Assembly (NCBI GenBank): GCA_016710765.1
Contig: JADJUJ010000007.1
Span: forward strand, 186,001-250,000
Direction: 5' to 3'
DNA: 64,000 nucleotides
Source: Lewinellaceae bacterium
Lineage (GTDB): Bacteria; Bacteroidota; Bacteroidia; Chitinophagales; Saprospiraceae
Both the position numbers and the translations under genes were made by a program. How positions within the stretch are numbered: the first letter of the stretch is position 1; every line of letters begins with the position of its first letter. The notes under the pieces are model-generated. The model was not told the DNA's origin, ran no database searches, and saw only the letters and a list, made by a program, of their open reading frames with translations. Positions 1 through 8,126 of this stretch are shown piece by piece.

Positions 1-1
1 C

Positions 2-1195
2 GCCGTGATCGTAAGCGATTTCCCTGGTATCATCCGGTACAACAGCCTGGAAGAAGGTGTGAACTACCGCATGGAGCGCGACGACCAGACCGGTTTTGCC
101 GAGAAGGTGGTCATTGAAAGCAAGAACAAGCGCAAGATTCCATCCCTGGCAGTAGTAGATGCCAAGACAGGAGAAGAACTCAAGCACTACTCGCTGCCAA
201 TTGGCGCTTACATCTCTGTTGACGATGGCGATGCAGTGAAATCTGGTGAGCAACTCGTGAAGATTCCCCGGAAACTGGGTAAAATTGCGGATATCACCGG
301 TGGTCTGCCCCGTGTTACGGAACTCTTTGAGGCACGTAACCCATCTAACCCAGCCGTTGTGGCTGAAATCGATGGGGTTATTACCTTCGGCGCTATTAAA
401 CGTGGCAACCGGGAATCACTCATTGAGGCCAAAGACGGCCAGAAGCGTAAATACCTGATTCCGTTGACCAAGCACGTGTTGATGCAGGATGGCGACTTTG
501 TTCGCTCCGGCACCGCACTGACGGAAGGAACCATTTCTGTAAAGGATATTTTGGCCATCAGAGGCCCTTTTGCAGCATCTGCTCACCTCGTTAACGGGGT
601 TCAGGAAGTATACCGCTCACAGGGTATCACCATCAACGACAAGCACATTGAAGTGATCGTTCGCCAAATGATGCGTCGTCTGGAAATTGTTGATCCGGGT
701 GATACGCACTTCCTGCAAGGCGAACCAGTGGAACGCAACGAATTCATCGATTACAACGACTGGATTTACGACAAGAAGTTTATCCTCGATCCGGGCGACA
801 GCCAAAAACTGAAAGCCGGAGCACTGGTGACCCTGCGTCAGGTTCGGGAAGAAAACTCCTTCCTCAAGCGCAACGATAAGAAACCCGTGGAATACCGCGA
901 TGCACTGCCTTCTACAGCTGTTTCCATGCTGCTGGGTATTACCAAAGCATCCCTGAACACGGAATCCTGGATTTCTGCGGCTTCCTTCCAGGAAACCACG
1001 AAGGTGCTTTCAACCGCGGCCATCGCTGCCAAGAAAGACACCCTCATGGGCCTTAAGGAGAACGTGATTGTCGGTAAGAAAATCCCGGCTGGTACTGGTT
1101 TGCGCGAATACGAGCGCCTGCAAGTAACTGGTTCCGGACGCCCTTTCCGTGATCAGCCACGGGATGAAGATGATATTCTGGTAGAAGACTACTAG
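2..1195 (+). CDS. rpoC: DNA-directed RNA polymerase subunit beta' (C-terminal part)
   Basis: This is the last ~397 residues of the beta' subunit, which forms the catalytic clamp of RNA polymerase with beta. The gene enters from the left edge in frame from base 2, so no start is visible. Recognisable C-terminal features are the segment GKIADITGGLPRVTELFEAR, the QGITINDKHIEVIVRQMMRR stretch of conserved region H, and the tail TKASLNTESWISAASFQETT that contacts the trigger loop. All are nearly invariant in rpoC. The stop at 1193 is followed by a strong intrinsic terminator, so this is the end of the rpoBC operon. Identification is secure. Confidence 0.98.
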   Translation, partial: AVIVSDFPGIIRYNSLEEGVNYRMERDDQTGFAEKVVIESKNKRKIPSLAVVDAKTGEELKHYSLPIGAYISVDDGDAVKSGEQLVKIPRKLGKIADITGGLPRVTELFEARNPSNPAVVAEIDGVITFGAIKRGNRESLIEAKDGQKRKYLIPLTKHVLMQDGDFVRSGTALTEGTISVKDILAIRGPFAASAHLVNGVQEVYRSQGITINDKHIEVIVRQMMRRLEIVDPGDTHFLQGEPVERNEFIDYNDWIYDKKFILDPGDSQKLKAGALVTLRQVREENSFLKRNDKKPVEYRDALPSTAVSMLLGITKASLNTESWISAASFQETTKVLSTAAIAAKKDTLMGLKENVIVGKKIPAGTGLREYERLQVTGSGRPFRDQPRDEDDILVEDY

Positions 1196-1227
1196 TCCTA
1201 CGAATTCAGACTAACGAACAATTGACG

Positions 1228-1273
1228 AACGCCGTCGCGCCGGGTAATCCCGGGCGGCGGCGTTACTTTTTTT
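1228..1273 (+). terminator. Rho-independent terminator of rpoC
   Basis: A GC-rich hairpin (AACGCCG... pairing with ...CGGCGTT, with an inner CCGGG/CCCGG stem and a TAAT loop) is followed by a run of T at 1267-1273. It lies 33 bp after the rpoC stop and before the convergent GH43 gene. Confidence 0.9.
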
Positions 1274-1376
1274 AATACAAACCCTAAAAGGGCTGGATAA
1301 AGTGGTAAGCTCGTCTGGCAGCGTCCTCCCAAAGGCTTGGACTTCCTGATGCGATACTAAGTTTTATTGGCGTTAC

Positions 1377-3119
1377 TTATTCAACCTTTTGCGTAGCGGA
1401 TGGTTTGGATATCCCGTTCTCATTGATGGCTTCAATACGGAAATAATACGTTTTGGTGCGGTCCATTCCTTTGTAGTAGTACTCATTGGCATCGTGCACC
1501 ATGATGCAGTTGTACAGTTTCTTGGGGTCGGTGCCAAAATAAATGTTGTAGGCCCAGGCATTGTCTACTGGGTTCCATCGCAGCCAGGCGGAGCGCTTGT
1601 CTTTTTCCGTGCGCAGTACCATGAATGTCCCCACGGTATCTGGTGGCGTTCCAGCACCTTTTCCAAAAACGCGAAACCCACTGATGGCAAATTTTCCGGA
1701 AGGAATGTGCTGATTTTCCAATTTGAGGAACCTGGTTTGAACAGGGTAGGGTAGTTCTACATAATCATGCGGGATGTCGGTCTTGTTTGCACTTTTATCG
1801 ATCAGCAAGGTCCATTTTTTTCCGTCTGCCGACTGCCAGATTTTATACTGATGAAAAATATCGGTTTGTTTTCCTAGAAAAGTAGCATCCTGATCGGCAT
1901 AATTGATTTGCACGGCCCGAACAGTACAAATAGCACCCAAATCGGTTTGAATCCACTCGCCAGCCTCAGCACTGCTTGCCGACCAGTACGTCTTGATGTT
2001 TTCGTCTGCTGCATCATTCGCAGGGTGACCAGGCATGGCAGAGGACACCTGCACCGGTTTTTTGTAATTCAACAGCATCCAGCCGGTAAAACGACTTTGC
2101 AGGTGGACGGCCGGGCCATCCGGCAGGTAATGCGGGTAATCGCCAAAGGCAGTATTACAATACATCACTCCGTCGGCATCAAAACCTGCGGGCCACATAC
2201 CCAGGCGGCGCTCAAAATTATTTTTTACCGAAATGGCGATGGTGGATACATGCCAGTAATTGTCGGATTTGTCCTGAAAGGTAGCGCCATGCCCTGCGCC
2301 ACGTGCAAACCCACCTGGCTTGAAGGAAAATGGATCGGATTGTGGGGTAAATGGCCCAAGCGGGCTGTCGCCAACAACAACACCATCGGCATAGCCACTG
2401 AATTCCGTTCCCGGAGCGCCGTACTGTAGGTAGTAGCGGTCTTTGTACTCCGTCATCCAGGCCCCTTCAATAAATGGGTCGAGAAAGGTATTGTCCATGT
2501 ACTCGCCGAAACGCTGCCAGCCGTACCGATCGGGCTCCAGCAGGTACAGTTCCTTCCTTGCGCCCATGGGCTGCAGGTTGTGCCGGTTAAGTTCTACGCC
2601 ATACAGCGGATAGCGGTTGCTGCTGCCGTTGTACATATACAACTTTCCATCCTTGTCGGTGAAAAATGCTGGATCCCAACCCCCGATGTCAAATTTTTCT
2701 ACCGCCGCTGTCCAGATGTTGGCTTTGGGGTCGGTGCTCATCCAAATGGGGAAATCGCGGGAATAGGTAGAGCCAAACACCAGCATGGTGTCACCGATGA
2801 TCCCTACTGCGGGTGCACACAGGTCGTCGTATACTTTGTGCCAGGGCTGTAGGAAATGTTGGGGGATAAAGTTCCAATGTAACAGGTCGGTGCTCCACCA
2901 GTAGCCCCATTGGTTGGTGCTGAAGAGGTAGTAATCGCCCATGAACCGTACAATAACCGGATCGGCAGTGGCCCGATGTGGTCCCCAGGTGGTGAAATCG
3001 GGAATGGGCGTATATCCGTAGTCCAGGTTAATGGGGTTGCAATAGGTGGTTTGTGCTTCCATTGATGCGGTGCTCCAGGAGAACCACAGAAAGAGCACAA
3101 AAGCGAGCATTTTTTTCAT
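1377..3119 (-). CDS. Secreted glycoside hydrolase family 43 protein with discoidin and Fn3-like domains
   Basis: Predicted secreted beta-xylosidase/arabinanase-like enzyme of 580 residues. I place the start at the ATG at 3119 (MKKMLAF...); a TTG three codons upstream is less likely. Residues 1-23 form a signal peptide. Residues ~27-345 form a five-bladed GH43 propeller with the expected acids: Asp in TADPVIV (base), Asp in GGWDPAFF (pKa modulator) and Glu in PFIEGAWM (acid). Residues ~360-480 look like an F5/8 type C (discoidin) carbohydrate-binding domain (HPANDAADENIKTYWSA, GEWIQTDLG). Residues ~495-578 look like fibronectin type III (AWLRWNPVDNAWAYNIYFG). No T9SS sorting domain is visible, so it may be periplasmic or leave by another route. 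The exact substrate cannot be read from sequence. Confidence 0.9.
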   Translation of the reverse strand: MKKMLAFVLFLWFSWSTASMEAQTTYCNPINLDYGYTPIPDFTTWGPHRATADPVIVRFMGDYYLFSTNQWGYWWSTDLLHWNFIPQHFLQPWHKVYDDLCAPAVGIIGDTMLVFGSTYSRDFPIWMSTDPKANIWTAAVEKFDIGGWDPAFFTDKDGKLYMYNGSSNRYPLYGVELNRHNLQPMGARKELYLLEPDRYGWQRFGEYMDNTFLDPFIEGAWMTEYKDRYYLQYGAPGTEFSGYADGVVVGDSPLGPFTPQSDPFSFKPGGFARGAGHGATFQDKSDNYWHVSTIAISVKNNFERRLGMWPAGFDADGVMYCNTAFGDYPHYLPDGPAVHLQSRFTGWMLLNYKKPVQVSSAMPGHPANDAADENIKTYWSASSAEAGEWIQTDLGAICTVRAVQINYADQDATFLGKQTDIFHQYKIWQSADGKKWTLLIDKSANKTDIPHDYVELPYPVQTRFLKLENQHIPSGKFAISGFRVFGKGAGTPPDTVGTFMVLRTEKDKRSAWLRWNPVDNAWAYNIYFGTDPKKLYNCIMVHDANEYYYKGMDRTKTYYFRIEAINENGISKPSATQKVE

Positions 3120-3210
3120 GGTAAACAAAGGTATCGTTTATAGGGGGATTCGGTATTGGGATTTAGGTAAGTTTTGTTTTGAACTTCGCGGCACAGATGT
3201 TAAGCTCGGG

Positions 3211-3401
3211 TTTAGCCATTGGTCTTGCGCTTCGCCGGGGAGGGAGAATACACTGGGTGCTTTAGGAATGATTTTAACAAAAAAATAGTTGAAAAAAAAA
3301 GTACATGCTGTTTAAGGGGGTTCAAAATTTATTCTGGTATTTGATTTCACAAGGCACCAATAACCGAGATCGAAGCCAAAGACCAACACCCAATGGCTAA
3401 A
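3211..3401. repeat. Dispersed intergenic element, copy 1 of 3
   Basis: Non-coding element bounded by inverted TTTAGCCATTGG (3211-3222) and CCAATGGCTAAA (3390-3401). The core carries blocks also found at 25429-25637 and 35604-35863: a CATGCTGTTTAA-like block, GGTTCAAAATTTA, CACAAGGCACC, and ATCGA followed by AAAGACC near the right end. Just inside the right boundary is AAAGACCAACACCC, the complement of the 14-bp unit tandemly repeated at copy 3. It occupies most of the gap between the divergent GH43 and TetR genes. No open frame of note lies inside. Confidence 0.7.
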
Positions 3402-3436
3402 ATTTGGCTGCTTGGGCAAAAAACTGTACCCAGCAG

Positions 3437-3467
3437 TTGTGTTAATCAAAAATGTGTTTTAATTTTG
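3437..3467 (+). promoter_or_regulatory. Bacteroidetes-type promoter of the TetR operon
   Basis: TTG at 3437-3439 (-33 element), a 20-bp spacer, then TAATTTTG at 3460-3467, an exact match to the -7 consensus TAnnTTTG. The predicted transcription start is near 3473, so the 5' leader would be only about 20 nt. The -7 box overlaps the operator palindrome described next. Confidence 0.75.
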
Positions 3468-3484
3468 ACCGAACGTTCAGTCAA
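3465..3484. promoter_or_regulatory. Palindromic operator, probably bound by the adjacent TetR protein
   Basis: TTGACCGAACGTTCAGTCAA is a 20-bp palindrome with a single mismatched pair (C/A at the sixth position), centred between 3474 and 3475. It covers the end of the -7 box and the predicted transcription start and ends 7 bp before the TetR start codon. Size and placement suit a TetR-family dimer that represses its own operon. Binding is inferred. Confidence 0.7.
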
Positions 3485-3491
3485 AAAATAT

Positions 3492-4073
3492 ATGGCGCCC
3501 AAAACAGCAAAACAACTAGAGAAGGCACGGGAGGACAAAAAGGTCTGCATTCTCGAAGCAGCGCTAAAAGTTTTTGCCAGTCATGGTTACGATGGTGCTT
3601 CCATCAGTATGATCGCCAGGGAGGCTAAAATTTCGAAAGGGCTGCTGTACACCTATTATGAGAGTAAGGAGCATTTGCTGGAGCAACTGATGATATGGGG
3701 GCTAGAAAGAGCAGGCAGCACAACAAATGTTGAAGCCGGTTACCGAATTGGTTCAGAGGAAGAATTTATGTACGGACTGAAAATGATCATCGCCATGGTA
3801 CAGCAAGAGGCAGATTTTTGGCGCTTGTACAACATGGTTGTTATGCAGCCTAAAATGGCCGATCGGTTCAAGGATAAGGCGAAATCATTTCTAGAGGATT
3901 ATTTGCAGGTATACGTCCAATACTTTGAAGACAAAAAGGTGCCTGACCCCATGGCCGAAGCGATTATGTTCGGCGCTGTAATCGACGGAATTTTATTTGA
4001 CATGCTTATGGTCGGGGAAACTGAATATCCGCTGGAAAGGGTGCTGGAAGTGGTCCGGAGAAAATTTGCCTGA
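3492..4073 (+). CDS. TetR/AcrR family transcriptional regulator
   Basis: 193-residue repressor. I chose the ATG at 3492 (MAPKTAKQLEKARE...), because an upstream in-frame start at 3393 would put the promoter and operator inside the gene. The N-terminal helix-turn-helix is clear: ILEAALKVFASHGYDGASIS, then MIAREAKISKGLLYTYYESKEHL, the classic TetR HTH with its YxYYxSKE end. The C-terminal ~130 residues are the ligand and dimer domain, with no family-level ligand prediction possible. It is the first gene of a co-directional operon (30 bp to the LolA-like gene) whose other members form an ABC export system, so it probably controls that system in response to an unknown substrate. Confidence 0.9.
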   Translation: MAPKTAKQLEKAREDKKVCILEAALKVFASHGYDGASISMIAREAKISKGLLYTYYESKEHLLEQLMIWGLERAGSTTNVEAGYRIGSEEEFMYGLKMIIAMVQQEADFWRLYNMVVMQPKMADRFKDKAKSFLEDYLQVYVQYFEDKKVPDPMAEAIMFGAVIDGILFDMLMVGETEYPLERVLEVVRRKFA

Positions 4074-4103
4074 ACAGCCCCTTGATATTTAACCTGTTTT
4101 ATC

Positions 4104-4850
4104 ATGAAAAAATTCATTTTTCCCTTCTTATTGCTGTTTGTCTCCCTGTTGCAAGCCCAGCAGGAGTCTGCAACCGACATCATCCGTAAAGCGAATGACC
4201 TGGTCAACGGCCGATCCAACGAAAGTGTGGCTGCTATGACCATCGTCCGGCCCAAGTGGTCGCGAACCGTCAGTATGAAATCCTGGTCGCTGGGAACCGA
4301 CTATTACATGATTTTGATCACGGGGCCTGCACAGGACAAAGGGCAGGTATTTCTCAAGCGCGACCAGGACATGTGGAACTGGATGCCCAATATCAGCCGT
4401 GTCATCAAGATTCCGCCTTCTATGATGGGGCAAAACTGGATGGGCTCTGATTTTACCAACAACGATTTGGTGAAGGCCAATTCTATCGTAGAAGATTATA
4501 CCCACTCCATTTTGGGGCGCGAGACGGTGCAGGGGTACGATTGTTATAAGATTCAACTTCGGCCCAAACCGGATGCAGCAGTTGTATGGGATAAAATCAT
4601 CGTTTGGGTGGCAAAGGACAAGTATTTCATGTTGCAATCGGAGTTTTACGATGAAGACGGCGTGTTGGTCAGCAAAGAAGTGCAAACCGATGTGAAGCGT
4701 TTTGGCGACAGGGAACTGCCCTCCAAAATGACCATGACCCCAATGTTGGAGAAAGGGAAAAAGACGGTGCTGGAGTTTCAGCAAATGTCTTTTAATGTCA
4801 ATATTAAACCAGATTTCTTTTCCCAGCAGAACATGAAAACCCTGCACTGA
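4104..4850 (+). CDS. LolA-like outer membrane lipoprotein-sorting protein
   Basis: 248 residues with a cleavable signal peptide (MKKFIFPFLLLFVSLLQAQ), so periplasmic. The body matches the LolA/LppX-like lipid-binding fold family (LolA_like): an early helix ATDIIRKANDLVNGRSNES, then beta strands such as TIVRPKWSRTVSMKSWSLG, the segment MWNWMPNISRVIKIPPSMMG, and YFMLQSEFYDEDGVLVSKEV with a C-terminal KPDFFSQQNM. Proteins of this fold carry acyl chains of lipoproteins or lipids across the periplasm. It sits between the TetR gene and two LolC/E-type permeases (14 bp to the next gene), so it probably serves as the periplasmic carrier of this operon. It is distinct from housekeeping LolA. The cargo is unknown. 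Confidence 0.82.
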   Translation: MKKFIFPFLLLFVSLLQAQQESATDIIRKANDLVNGRSNESVAAMTIVRPKWSRTVSMKSWSLGTDYYMILITGPAQDKGQVFLKRDQDMWNWMPNISRVIKIPPSMMGQNWMGSDFTNNDLVKANSIVEDYTHSILGRETVQGYDCYKIQLRPKPDAAVVWDKIIVWVAKDKYFMLQSEFYDEDGVLVSKEVQTDVKRFGDRELPSKMTMTPMLEKGKKTVLEFQQMSFNVNIKPDFFSQQNMKTLH

Positions 4851-4863
4851 GAAATCCCTGCAT

Positions 4864-6087
4864 ATGAAACAGTTTATCAAGCTGGCCTGGCGTAACCTCT
4901 GGCGCAACCGACGGCGAACACTCCTGACCCTCGCTTCGGTGTTTATGGCGGTTGTTTTGTCCATTGCTATTCGTTCCCTGCAACTGGGTGTTTATGCCAA
5001 CATGATTGGCAATTCAGTTCGGTTTTCTACCGGTTACCTGCAGATTCACGCCAAAGGCTATTGGGAGGACCAAACCATCAACAACGCCTTTTTGGCCAAC
5101 GCTGGATTGGACAGCCTGCTGGTACAAGACCCCGACATCGCCTTGTCGGTTCCCCGCCTGGAGTCTTTCGCCCTGGCTTCGTCCGGACAACACACCAAAG
5201 GCATAGCGGTGTCTGGGATCGACCCCGCAAAAGAGGATGCCATGAATGGCCTGGCGGGCAAACTGATACAAGGTCAGTATTTCGAATCTGGCAGCGATCA
5301 GGGTGTGTTAATGGGGGATATGCTGGCCCGCTATCTTCAACTTGAAATGGGCGATACGCTTGTTTTACTCGGTCAGGGTTACCATGGCGCGACGGCTGCC
5401 GGGCAGTTCAGGGTTCGGGGCATTTTTCACTTTCCAATAGAACAGATTAATGGCTCGATCGTTTACCTCGCCCTGCCCGATGCTCAGGCATTGTTTGGTG
5501 CGCCAGATATGTTGAGTTCCATGAGCCTGATGCCGCGCGGTAGTGCCTTTGCTGAAAATACCAGGCGTCAATTGGAATCCTCTCTTGGCGACACCTGGGA
5601 GGTGTTGCCCTGGCAAACGATGAACAAATCGCTGGTGCAGGAAATTCAGGGTGACAATGCCGGTGGAATCATCATGTTGGGGATACTCTATGTGGTAGTT
5701 GCTTTTGGCGTTTTCAGTACAGTGCTGATGATGGCCATGGAGCGAAAAAAGGAGTTTGCTGTAATGGTTGCGATAGGCATGAAGCGCTGGAAACTGGCCC
5801 TGATCGTTTTGCTGGAGACTTTTTTTATCGGAGTACTGGGTGTGGTGCTCGGGGGCGTACTCATTTATCCCTTGCTTTACCAGTTGCACGAACATCCGAT
5901 TAAATTAACCGGTACCGTGGCAGAAACTTATCATCAGATGGGTATGGAGCCCATCATGCCGGCCTCGCTTGATCCCCAAATTATCATAACCCAGGGCCTG
6001 ACGGTGCTGCTTATCGCATTCTTGTCGGCCACGTATCCTATTTGGTACATCCAGCGATTCTCTGTACCCGAAACCATAAAATCGTAA
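4864..6087 (+). CDS. ABC transporter permease, FtsX/LolC/MacB type (first of two)
   Basis: 407-residue inner-membrane permease. It has the standard four-helix FtsX layout: an N-terminal segment after FIKLAWRNLWRNRRRTLLT (residues ~20-40), a large periplasmic domain (~45-270), then three C-terminal helices (~275-300, ~315-345, ~375-400). The WRNxWRNxxRT motif near the N terminus is typical of the MacB-type periplasmic core family. It is followed after 3 bp by a paralogous permease, so the two probably form a heterodimer driven by the ATPase at 7431, as LolC and LolE do with LolD. Such transporters do not move substrate through the membrane but push on periplasmic or outer-leaflet cargo. Confidence 0.9.
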   Translation: MKQFIKLAWRNLWRNRRRTLLTLASVFMAVVLSIAIRSLQLGVYANMIGNSVRFSTGYLQIHAKGYWEDQTINNAFLANAGLDSLLVQDPDIALSVPRLESFALASSGQHTKGIAVSGIDPAKEDAMNGLAGKLIQGQYFESGSDQGVLMGDMLARYLQLEMGDTLVLLGQGYHGATAAGQFRVRGIFHFPIEQINGSIVYLALPDAQALFGAPDMLSSMSLMPRGSAFAENTRRQLESSLGDTWEVLPWQTMNKSLVQEIQGDNAGGIIMLGILYVVVAFGVFSTVLMMAMERKKEFAVMVAIGMKRWKLALIVLLETFFIGVLGVVLGGVLIYPLLYQLHEHPIKLTGTVAETYHQMGMEPIMPASLDPQIIITQGLTVLLIAFLSATYPIWYIQRFSVPETIKS

Positions 6088-6090
6088 ACC

Positions 6091-7308
6091 ATGCTGATTC
6101 AAATAGCCTGGAGAAATGTTTGGCGCAACCGAACGCGCAGCCTGGTCATTGTCGCGGCCATCGCGCTGGGTTTGTGGGCGGGTATTTTTTCAGATGCCTT
6201 TATGTTGGGTATGACCGAGCAGCAGGTATACAATACCATTCATACCGAGACGGGGCATGTGCAAATCAACAAGCCTGCTTTTCTGGTCAATCACGACCTC
6301 CAGCTGCGCATGGATAATGCAGACAGTGTGCTGGTCGGCGTTCGAAAAACACCGGGTGTAAAGGCTGCAGCTGCGCGCATTCAACTCATGGCCATGGCCT
6401 CCACCGCAGCCAATTCGGCCGGCATAATGGTCAATGGTATCGATCCGGATTCGCAACGCAGCGTCAGTGATCTTGAAAAATTGCTGATGGAAGGCGCATA
6501 TTTCCCGTCTGATCGATCCAATCGGATACTGATTGGGAAACAACTGGCTGAAAAATTAAAAGTGCGGTTGAACAGCCGTATCGTTTTAACCCTCCAGACA
6601 GCAGCCGGGGATATCACTTATAGTTCGTTCAAAGTTAGCGGCATTTTTCAGAGCTTCGATTCGGAATTTGACAAGCAAATGGTCTTTGTTCGGAAATCTG
6701 AGTTGCAACCCTTGCTCCAATTGCCGCAGGAATCGGCCTCGGTGATCACTGTTTTGACCAATTCCCTGGAGGACGTTGATGCCGTAGAACAGGCACTGCA
6801 ACGGCAATTGCCCAACTTGCAGGTTCAAAACTGGAAAAAATTGTCGCCCATGGTGGAAGTTACGGTGAGCACCATCATGCAGTTTTCCCTTGTTTTTGTA
6901 GGTATTATTTTGTTTGCCCTGGCTTTTGGTATCGTTAATGTGATGCTGATGTCGGTGCTCGACCGAACGCGGGAGATCGGTATGCTGATGTCGATTGGTA
7001 TGCGGCCGGCCAGGGTATTTCGGATGATTTTACTCGAAACGATTTTCCTGTCTTTTACCGGCGCTATCATTGGGGTGTCGCTGAGCGCGGTTTCGGTAGC
7101 TTATTTTGGAAAAACAGGCATTAACCTGTCCTCCATGTCGGCTGGTTTCAATGCAGTTGGGTTCAGCAGCATTGTTTATCCCAGTTTGGGGCTGGATTTT
7201 TATGCAAACATTACCCTGATGGTGGTGGTGATTGCTTTGCTCGCTGGCGTTTTTCCTGCGCGCCGAGCCATCAAAATGCAGCCTGCTGATGCTTTGCGGG
7301 GGGAATAG
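6091..7308 (+). CDS. ABC transporter permease, FtsX/LolE/MacB type (second of two)
   Basis: 405-residue paralogue of the preceding gene, beginning LIQIAWRNVWRNRTRSLVIV with the same WRNxWRNR motif. It has one N-terminal helix, a periplasmic domain (~50-265) and three C-terminal helices (around FSLVFVGIILFALAFGIVNV, VFRMILLETIFLSFTGAIIG and ITLMVVVIALLAGVFPARRA). The coupling segment LDRTREIGMLMSIGMRPARV is the part expected to contact the ATPase. It ends in the usual PADALRGE tail. The 3-bp gap to the upstream permease implies translational coupling and equal dosage. Confidence 0.9.
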   Translation: MLIQIAWRNVWRNRTRSLVIVAAIALGLWAGIFSDAFMLGMTEQQVYNTIHTETGHVQINKPAFLVNHDLQLRMDNADSVLVGVRKTPGVKAAAARIQLMAMASTAANSAGIMVNGIDPDSQRSVSDLEKLLMEGAYFPSDRSNRILIGKQLAEKLKVRLNSRIVLTLQTAAGDITYSSFKVSGIFQSFDSEFDKQMVFVRKSELQPLLQLPQESASVITVLTNSLEDVDAVEQALQRQLPNLQVQNWKKLSPMVEVTVSTIMQFSLVFVGIILFALAFGIVNVMLMSVLDRTREIGMLMSIGMRPARVFRMILLETIFLSFTGAIIGVSLSAVSVAYFGKTGINLSSMSAGFNAVGFSSIVYPSLGLDFYANITLMVVVIALLAGVFPARRAIKMQPADALRGE

Positions 7309-7430
7309 CCTGGTGGAGGATGTTCTGGAAACGGGGGGATAAACACATTTTTGCGCACAGCGCATGTTGAAAAAAAAATTCAAACGCTGGTCATTTAAAC
7401 AGGCCATTGATTCGCATAAAACACTACTCC

Positions 7431-8126
7431 ATGTCGGTAATACAGGTCAATCAACTCACCAAAACCTACAATGAAACCATGGTCCCCGTAACGGCACTGG
7501 ACCATGTTAACCTGAGCTTTGCACGCGGTGAATTTACGGCGATTGTAGGCCCATCGGGCTGTGGCAAAACCACACTGCTCAACATGCTGGGCGGACTCGA
7601 CAAGCCCAGCGCTGGCCATGTTATGATCGAAGGTCAGGACATTGCCGTTATGGAAGGTGGTGCGCTGGTCGATTTCAGGCTTCACAACATTGGCTTCATT
7701 TTCCAATCGTACAACCTCATTCCGGTGCTGACGGTGAAGGAGAATGTGGAATTCATTATGGATTTGCAAAATAAACCCCGGGCGGAAAGCGATGCCCGGG
7801 TGTCCTACCTCCTGGATGCTATGGGCATAGCAGATAAGATCAACCTGAGGCCAAAATACCTCTCCGGAGGCCAGCAGCAACGGGTGGCAGTAGCGCGGGC
7901 ACTGGCATCGAAACCGAAATTTATCCTGGCCGATGAACCCACGGCGAACCTTGATTCTAAATCTACCGAAACCCTGCTCGAACTGATGGCCAACCTGAAT
8001 GAAAAAGAACAGGTCACCTTCATTTTTTCTACCCACGACCAACGGGTGATAGACAAGGCGCACCGGATTATTGTTCTGGAAGATGGTCGGGTCATCAGCG
8101 ATACAGCGCAAACCAAAAGCGCATGA
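7431..8126 (+). CDS. ABC transporter ATP-binding protein (LolD/MacB-like)
   Basis: 231 residues from the ATG at 7431 (MSVIQVNQLTKTYNE...). I prefer this start to an earlier in-frame non-ATG codon because it begins directly at the domain. All nucleotide-binding motifs are present: Walker A GPSGCGKTT, Q-loop in IFQSYNLIPVL, signature LSGGQQQRVAVARAL, Walker B FILADEPTANLD, and switch His in STHDQRV. The class is the one that drives FtsX-type permeases. It lies 122 bp after the second permease and overlaps the next gene by 4 bp (ATGA), so it belongs to the same operon. Confidence 0.95.
   Translation: MSVIQVNQLTKTYNETMVPVTALDHVNLSFARGEFTAIVGPSGCGKTTLLNMLGGLDKPSAGHVMIEGQDIAVMEGGALVDFRLHNIGFIFQSYNLIPVLTVKENVEFIMDLQNKPRAESDARVSYLLDAMGIADKINLRPKYLSGGQQQRVAVARALASKPKFILADEPTANLDSKSTETLLELMANLNEKEQVTFIFSTHDQRVIDKAHRIIVLEDGRVISDTAQTKSA

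Noticed and set aside
4128..4964. 278-codon minus-strand frame opposite the LolA-like gene
   Set aside because: His- and Arg-rich shadow frame with no recognisable domain; the sense gene has a signal peptide and operon context.
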